From Ailurus styani (taxonomy: Eukaryota > Chordata > Mammalia > Carnivora > Ailuridae): a DNA stretch of 64,000 nt. How positions within the stretch are numbered: position 1 is the first letter of the stretch; every line of letters starts with the position of its first letter. The stretch covers positions 781,983-845,982 of the forward strand of contig LNAC01000750.1 in the NCBI GenBank assembly GCA_002007465.1, written 5' to 3'. Shown here in pieces: positions 57,813-64,000 of this stretch. A model generated the notes under the pieces. That model ran no database searches, was not told the DNA's origin, and was given only the letters and a program-made list of their open reading frames with translations. Made by a program: the position numbers and the translations under genes.

Positions 57813-58001
57813 TTTTTTCATTTTTTCAAAGATTTATTTATTGGAAAGAGGGAGCAGGGTGGGGAGGAGCAGAGAGAGAATCTCGAGTAGACTCCCCACT
57901 GAGCAGGGAACCTGAGGTGGGGCTCAATTTGACCCTGAAATCATGACCTGAGCTGAAATCAAGAGTTGGATGCTTAACCAACTGAACCACACAGGCATCC
58001 C
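57813..58001 (-). mobile_element. can-SINE, antisense
   Basis: 'caaagatttatttattggaa', 'tgaaatcatgacctgagctg', 'accaactgaaccacacaggc'. Flanked by cctaga plus T-rich sequence on both sides (about 57796 and 57999). Confidence 0.92.
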
Positions 58002-58035
58002 TAGACCATTTATTTTAAACATTTCTTTTTTAATA

Positions 58036-58390
58036 TAGGCATTATTTGCAATGATGTGGATGGAGCTAGAGTGTATTACATTAAATGAAATAAGATAGTC
58101 AGAGAAAGACAAATACCATATGATCTCTTTCATATGTGGAATTTAAGAAACAAAACAGATGGAAGGGGGAAAAGAAAAAATGGAGAGAGCGAAAACAAAC
58201 CATAAAAGACTTTTAGAAATACAGAACAAACAGGGTTGATGGAGGGGGCTTGATGGGTGTTGGGTATTAAGGAGGGCACTTGTTATGATGAGCATTGGGT
58301 GTTGTATGTAAGAGACAAATCACTGAATTCTAGTCCGGAAACCTATATTGCACTGTACATTAACTACCAAAAATTTAAATTGAAAAAAGG
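58036..58390 (+). mobile_element. L1 3' end, sense
   Basis: 'gcattatttgcaatgatgtgg', 'gagaaagacaaataccatatg', 'gatgagcattgggtgttgta', 'ctgtacattaactacc', A-rich end. Inserted in old antisense L1. Confidence 0.9.
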
Positions 58391-58807
58391 GGGTATTAAA
58401 AACTATAAAGTTCCCCCTAACCATTGCATTAGCTGCATTGCCAATTTTTTGATTAGTTTCATTTTCATTGTCATTACATTCAAAATATTTTCTATTTTTC
58501 TTATGAGTTCTTTGACCCGTATGTTTGCAGAAATGTTTGCTTGATTTCAAAATATTTGGGGGACTTTCAGATTTCTTTTTGTTATTAATTTCTAATTCAA
58601 CTCCTTCATGGTCAGGAAACATACTCCATATCATTTCAATCTTTTTAAATGTACTGAAACTTGCTTTCTAGCCCAGTATATGGAATACTTTAGTGAATAT
58701 TCCATGTGCATTCAACTAGAATGTTTGTTCTGAAATTATCAAATATAATGTGCTATAAATGACTGTTATGTCAAGGTGATTAATTGTGTTGTTTAAATAT
58801 TTTTTTT

Positions 58808-58942
58808 GTCTTACTTATTTATTTTTTTCAGTGTTCCAAAATTCATTGTTTATGCACCACACCCAGAGTTCCATGCAATATGTGCCCTCCTTAATACCCA
58901 CCACCAGGCTCACCCATCCCCCCTCCCTCCATAACCCTCAGT
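58808..58942 (-). mobile_element. Short L1 3' end, antisense
   Basis: 'tttttttcagtgttccaaaattcat', 'tatgcaccacacccagagttcc', 'aataccctcagt'-type C-rich end. Third 3' lineage (as 7627). Confidence 0.9.
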
Positions 58943-59257
58943 ATTTTATATTACTGAATTTTTTGTTTACTTATTCTATAATTATTAATGAGAGAAGAGT
59001 ATTAAAGTCCTCAATTGTAACCGTGAATTTGCCCAACTCTTTTGTCAATATTTTGGTTATGTTATTAGATGCTTTTATAATTGTCATATCTTCTTGGTAA
59101 ATGGATCCTTTTATTATTATGAAAATTCCTTTTTACTTTTGACAATCTATCTTAAAGCAAACGCATCAACTTATTTAATGTTGCTTTTAAATTATATATT
59201 TGTTCTCATCCTCTTACTTTAACATATCCAAGGTCTTATATGTAAAGTACAATTTTT

Positions 59258-59462
59258 TTAAATTTTTATTTATTTATTTGATGGAGAGAGATTTATTTGA
59301 CGGAGAGAGAGTGAGAGAGGAAACACAAGCAGGGGTGTGGGAGAGGGAGAAGCAGGCTTCCCGTCGAGCAGGGAGCCCAATGCGGGGCTCGATCCCAGGA
59401 CCCTGGGATCATGACCTGAGCCGAAAGCAGCCACTTAACAAAAGAGCTGCCCAGGCACCCCA
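59258..59462 (-). mobile_element. can-SINE, antisense
   Basis: 'tttttatttatttatttgat', a duplicated GA/TTTATTTGA segment, 'gggctcgatcccaggaccct', 'gggatcatgacctgagccga'. Target duplication gtaaagtacaattttt (59242-59257 and 59463-59478). Confidence 0.96.
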
Positions 59463-59700
59463 GTAAAGTACAATTTTTGAAAAGAGGTGTAGTTGATTTA
59501 TTTTTAAACCCAGTCTAACAATCTTCGTCTTTTTATTGGAATGTTTTGTTCATTTATGTTTTCTGGTATTACTAATGTGTCAAATTAAGTCTAGTATTTT
59601 ACTACTTGTTTTCCATTTGTCCCATTTGACCCTTTGTGCCTTCTTTTGATTTGAATTTTTATTTTTGTTTTATTCCATTTCATCTGTCAGTTTTTGGATA

Positions 59701-60989
59701 TACTTTGTATTAGTTTTTAGTGTTTAATCTATGTATTTTATTATACATTGTTTACTTAATATAGTCTACCTTGAATTAATATTTTATGACAATGTATAGT
59801 GCAAGAAAAATACAAAATATTTTATCATGTTCTCACCCAACCTTTGTGTTGCTGTTGTTACATATTTCATTTCTATCCATGTTACAAGCTCTCCAATGCA
59901 TGCTACTGTTTTTTTCTCTAAATGGTTAGAGTCTTTTAAAATTATTTTTAAAATTTTATATATGCCCACTTATATTTTTGAATTGATTATTTTTTTATTA
60001 TTCCATTTCAGACACGAGCCCTTTTATTTCGATCCTTATCTTAGACATGAAAATATTAAGCAGACTAACTTGCCCCAAATCTCATAAGTAAAGGATTACA
60101 GAAGTGAGTTTTGATCCCAAGAAATCTAACTCCAGAGCCTCACAACTTGACCCAAGTAGTAAGCTATCCATCATTACTGCATTTGGACCAAGTTTCACAA
60201 CTGTAGTTCAAAAGCCTTTTCTACAACCTTTGGGTGATGCCTTAGAAATCCATTCACATAATCATGTTGCTAGAAATTTTACTAAAGTATTTTTACATAA
60301 AAAAAGAAAGCCCCCCAAATAGTACAATTCAAAACTTGGCAAATCTAGATTTCTTCCTGAAGATGTGCAAAATAATTTAAACTTTAGTTGATAGAGAATG
60401 TAGGCCAGTGCAGGATTTTAAGGTAGAAAGGGTACATTTTAGGGTTTAGAGAGATCACTGCTTTCAACAAGACAGCATCTGAGAATATGATTTCCAGTTT
60501 AATGTTGATTGAACAGATTTGTAGGGAGGCTACCTTTCAGGTTAAGAGATCAAGGTTGCTAATTAAATAATTTGATAAATCCTTCTGTCTCTTCAGTAGT
60601 TTGGAGAGACAAATTTGGGGGATATTTAAAAGCCAATCAAGGAACATATATCAATTGGGGTTCTAACAAGATAGCTTTTGCTGTAATTGATGACGCATAT
60701 GAAAGAAATAAAAATAAACAGGGTTTTATCTTTGCTTTCTTACTAATGAGGCTAATTTATTATATAAAAAGCCAATATAGAGTAAGATGTTAAAATTCCC
60801 AATGTGTAAAGTTTTGTACTCTAAAGATTAAGTAGACTGATTGGCATGATGGGTTGATATTCACAGGTCAGGAGAGAGATATATAGAAGAATAATTAAGC
60901 ATAAGTAGGCAAAATGGAAAAGAATTAGACTAGATTTTCTCACAGGAAATATAATGAATTTCATAATCACCTAAAACATAGATTTATTT
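59701..60989. other. Mostly unassigned DNA
   Basis: Apart from the MIR at 60035 nothing is recognised. Short open frames here (for example 60572-60793) have no domain. Confidence 0.45.
60035..60175 (-). mobile_element. MIR SINE, antisense
   Basis: 'cttatcttagacatgaaaatattaagcag', 'taacttgccccaaatctcataagtaaaggattacagaag', 'ttttgatcccaagaaatctaactccagagcc' follow reverse MIR. Confidence 0.75.
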
Positions 60990-61980
60990 ACTCATTCAAC
61001 AAATATTTATTGAGCATAAGCTGTATGCCAGCCTCTCTCTTAGATATTAGGGATAGAGAATGACCAAAACTGAGCCTCTGGCCTCATAGAACTTATACTA
61101 CAAACAGAAGTGAATAGATCAATAATTTCATGCCATGTGTAGCATAAGTGCCACAAAAAGAGGTAAAGCAAGGTAAGGGGATAAAAAGTGATGATACTTC
61201 TATTTTAAATACAATTGTTAGAAAAAGTAACCCTGAGCTCTTAATCTCAGGAAACAAACTGAGGTTGCTGGGGGGCGGGGGGGTAGGAATACGGTGACTG
61301 GGTTATGGACATTGAAGAGAGTATGTGCTATAATGAGTGCTGTGAAATGTGTAAGGCTGACGATTCACAGACTTGTACCCCTGGGGCAAATAAAACATTA
61401 TATGTTAATAAAAAATAAATTAAATTAAATTTAAAAAAGAAAGAAAGAAAAAGTATCCCAGAGAATGTAGCAGTTCAGGAAAAACCTCAATGAAAATAGG
61501 AAATGGAACATGCAAATATCTGGGGGAGTGTTTCTGACAAAGGAAATAGCAAGTACAAGCCCTTGAAATGGGAAGGTGTTTGGTGTTGTTAAAAACAGAA
61601 AGCAGCTCTGTGTAGCTCAAGCTAAGTGAGTAAAAGGGAAGCGCAATGGAAAGTAATATCAGAAAGGCAGTCAGAGGTTAGATCCCATAGGTTTTGTAGG
61701 CCAAGGTGTGATCTTTAGATTTCAAATAAGTGAAATGGAAAAACTTTGGAGGGTTTTGAGTTTAGGAGTGGCATAATTTAGCTAACATTATAAAAACTCA
61801 CTGTGGTTGCTGCTGTGTGGAGACGAATTAAGTGGGAACAAGGATGGGAAGAAAGTGGAAGTCTACTGCAGTTGTTGATGAAAGAGAAAATGGTGGCTTG
61901 GACTGGGTTATCAGTGTGACTGTATTGAAAAGTGATCATATTTATGCAATTTTGAAAACAGAGCCAAAGAAAATATTTTT
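60990..61980 (-). mobile_element. L2 LINE 3' part, antisense, split by L1
   Basis: Begins 'ctcattcaacaaatatttattgagc...tgtatgccag' (reverse L2 3' end), continues 'ctggcctcatagaacttatac', and after the L1 insert 'ggaaatagcaagtacaagcccttg', 'ttttgtaggccaaggtgtg', 'ggagggttttgag', 'aatggtggcttggactggg'. Some 780 bp of L2 sequence in correct order. Confidence 0.8.
61234..61446 (+). mobile_element. L1 3' end, sense, inside L2
   Basis: 'ctcaggaaacaaactgaggttgctgg', 'gggttatggacattgaagag', 'gattcacagacttgtacccc' and an A-rich tail. Target duplication gaaaaagtaaccc (61221-61233) and gaaaaagtatccc (61447-61459). Confidence 0.94.
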
Positions 61981-62034
61981 ACATTGAAATATTTTTGTAT
62001 GGATTAAAAATAATATCAGTGAAAACTACAGTTG

Positions 62035-62175
62035 ATTGAACATCTATTACATACAAGGCACCTTACTTACATTATGCCCTGCTACTTCTTGAGAAAGCAG
62101 TCAACAATGTGGGAAACAGAGGAGTTAGTTGACTTAGCCACCATCTACATCTAGTAAGTGGAAGTAGGATATCTG
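62035..62175 (-). mobile_element. MIR SINE, antisense, diverged
   Basis: 'gaacatctattacatacaaggcacctta', 'cttacattatgccctgc', 'ttagttgacttagccacc', 'tagtaagtggaagtaggata' follow reverse MIR. Confidence 0.65.
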
Positions 62176-62289
62176 GCTCAAGATATCTCACCTCCAATAT
62201 TGAAAAAGGTACAGAAATCATAGTTGATGTGAACCTATCAGAATGGCTAAATTAACAGAAAGCTAGTAATTATATTAATTATTTTTTCA

Positions 62290-64000
62290 GGAAACATGTT
62301 ATGTTTGACTGAGGTTAAATCTTGTCACATAATATAAGTGAAATCATACAATATAGCCCTTCTCTGTCTGGCTTAGCATAATGTTTTCAAGATCCATTCA
62401 TGTTGTAATATTTATCAAAATTTTGTTCCTTTTTATGGCTGAATAATAGCCCATCATAAGCATATACCGCAGCTTTGTTTATCCTAACATTCTTTGATGA
62501 ACACTTAAGTTGTTTTTGGCTATTGGGAATAATGATGTTATAAACACCAGGATACAAACACTTGTTCAAGTCCCTGCTTTCAATTCTTTTGGATATGTAC
62601 CAAGGAATAGAATTGCTGGGTTCTATGTTTAACTTTTTGAGGAACTGGCAAACTTTCCCATACTACATGTGCCATTTTTACATTCCAGTCAACAATGCTT
62701 GAGGGTTCCAAATTCTTCATATCCTCACTAACATATTTTGTTTTCCATCTTCTTCATTATAATCATCCTGATAGGTGAAAAGTGGTAACTCATGCTTTTG
62801 ATTTGCATTTCCCTGAGACTAATGATATTAATCATCTCTTCATGTTCTTATTGGCCATTTGTGTATTATCTTTGGAGAAATATCTATTCAAGTCCTTTGC
62901 TTATTTTTGAATTGGGTTCTTTTTTGATTATTGTTAAATTGCAGGAGCTCTTTATACATTCTGGACATGAGTCCCTTATAAGATATATGATTTGCAAATA
63001 TTTCCTCTTATTTTATAGGTTATTTGCTTTCTTGATAGTATATTTTGATGACGCTCTCTTAATCTTGATGAAGTACGATTTATCTATTTTTTTTCTTTTG
63101 TTGCCTGTATTTTTGGTGTCATATCCATAAAATAGTTGCCAAATCCAATGGTGTAAAGATTTCCCCCAATGTTTTCTCTTCAGAGTTTTATAGTTTTAGC
63201 TCTTAAGTTTAGGTCTTTGATCGATCTTGAGTTAATTTTGTGCATAGTGTGAGTTAATTTTGTGCACTTTATTCTTTTACATGTGGATACCCAGTTTTCT
63301 CAAAACCATTTGTTGAAAATACTGTCCTTTCCCTTATTGAATGGTCATTTTCAACAAAAATTGAAAATGTGATATTATCATTTTATATGTGTGAGAATTT
63401 ATGTGAGAATTTATTTCTGGGCTCTCCATTCTATTTCATTCTTTTATATGTCCATCCTTATGCCAGTACCATGCTGTTTTAATTACTGTAGCATTGTAGT
63501 AAGTTTTTGGAGTCAGGAAGTGTGAGTCCTTCAACTTTATTTTTCTTTTTCATAATTGTTTTGTCTATTCAGGGCCCCTTGCCTGAATATGAATTTGAAG
63601 ATTGATTTTTCCATTTTTGTGGAAAAGGATACTGAAATTTTGATAGGGATGGCATTGAACCTGTACATTACTTCAGATAGTACCAACATCTTAACAATAT
63701 TAAGTCTTTTTATCCATGAACATAGGTGCTTTTTTATTTAGTTATCTTCTTTAATTTCTTCCAACAATATTTTGTAGTTTTTAGTGTACTTTCACTTCCT
63801 CAGCAAGATTGATTGTAAGCACTTAATTCTTTTAGATATTACTGTAAATGAATGGATTTCTTAACTTCCTTTTGGGATTTTTCATTGCTAATGTATGGAA
63901 ACATAACTGATTTTTGTGTGCACAACTTTACTGACTTTGTTTATGCACTCTAATAATGTTCTTGTGGATTCTTTGGTATTTTTTTATATATAGAATCATG
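62290..64000 (-). mobile_element. Old L1 (L1MA/MB-like), antisense, runs off right edge
   Basis: Reverse 3' UTR ('tctggcttagcataatgttttc', 'tttttatggctgaataatagcc', 'gaatagaattgctgggttc') then ORF2 C-terminal and RT-downstream coding (62850-64000: 'gccagtaccatgctgttttaat', 'ctgaaattttgatagggatgg'). All frames are broken. No nested insertions seen. Confidence 0.85.

Larger units (their letters stand above)
55677..59700 (-). mobile_element. Old L1M ORF2, antisense, interrupted
   Basis: Reverse ORF2 from the C-terminal region (55680) through RT (56900-57700) to the endonuclease (58430-59230: 'ggaatactttagtgaatattccatg', 'attaaagtcctcaattgtaacc') and its upstream part. Insertions at 57813 (SINE), 58036 (L1, sense), 58808 (L1, antisense) and 59258 (SINE). 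The right boundary is approximate. Confidence 0.8.

Noticed and set aside
60572..60793. 73-codon frame in unassigned DNA
   Set aside because: No domain, no supporting context and no splice or promoter signal; length is expected by chance in AT-rich DNA of this size.
1..64000. A previously undescribed multi-gene system
   Set aside because: Everything recognisable is mobile-element sequence, simple repeat or a dead olfactory receptor; no group of intact genes exists in the window.

Overview
The window is mammalian nuclear DNA from a carnivore. The main evidence is a dense scatter of tRNA-derived can-SINEs (heads reading cacctgggtggctcag, tails of aaataaataaataaaatctt) and of carnivore-type LINE-1 elements. 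Four SINE copies carry the cassette gggttaaagcctctgctttcggctcag, which I associate with mustelids (weasels, mink, otters, badgers). That family-level guess is inference; 'caniform carnivore' is firm. I see no intact cellular gene, no CRISPR array, no tRNA or rRNA gene and no prokaryotic-style gene cluster. The only host-gene relic is an olfactory receptor pseudogene at 38610-39510.

Layout. 1-4429 is an antisense L1 (copy A) cut off by the left edge but with a complete 5' end, including the GC-rich internal promoter and a YY1-type site. It sits against an older L1/HAL1 relic (4431-6250). 6.2-13.9 kb holds old L1 pieces, a MaLR-type LTR, a MIR and unassigned AT-rich DNA. 14166-16290 is a young sense L1 (copy B) with a 769-base assembly gap inside it. 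19.9-31.9 kb is a stack of nested retroelements: an old antisense L1 broken by SINEs, two L1 3' ends, a SINE/L1 chimera, and a young antisense L1 (copy C, 25866-30620) that still has a 755-codon open frame covering the whole reverse transcriptase. 32-38 kb holds SINEs, L1M, MaLR LTRs, L2, MIR, a hAT element and a small 5'-inverted L1. 38.6-40.2 kb has the olfactory receptor pseudogene, a SINE inside a SINE and a long pyrimidine microsatellite. 40-47 kb is mostly unassigned DNA with several L1 tails and an L2 piece. 47060-53175 is a nearly full-length but decayed antisense L1 (copy D). 53.3-60 kb is a mosaic of old L1 in both orientations. 60-62.2 kb holds MIR and L2 relics, and another old antisense L1 runs off the right edge.

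How the parts relate. The L1 copies presumably supplied the endonuclease and reverse transcriptase that moved the SINEs. Many insertions still show their target site duplications, so insertion order can be read directly. The most informative observations are a single-event SINE-L1 chimera, three ultra-short or tail-only insertions, a fold-back hairpin created inside an L1 ORF2, and a twin-primed L1 about 215 bp long. I found no sign of a new functional system. All family names are from memory of consensus sequences, not from a search.
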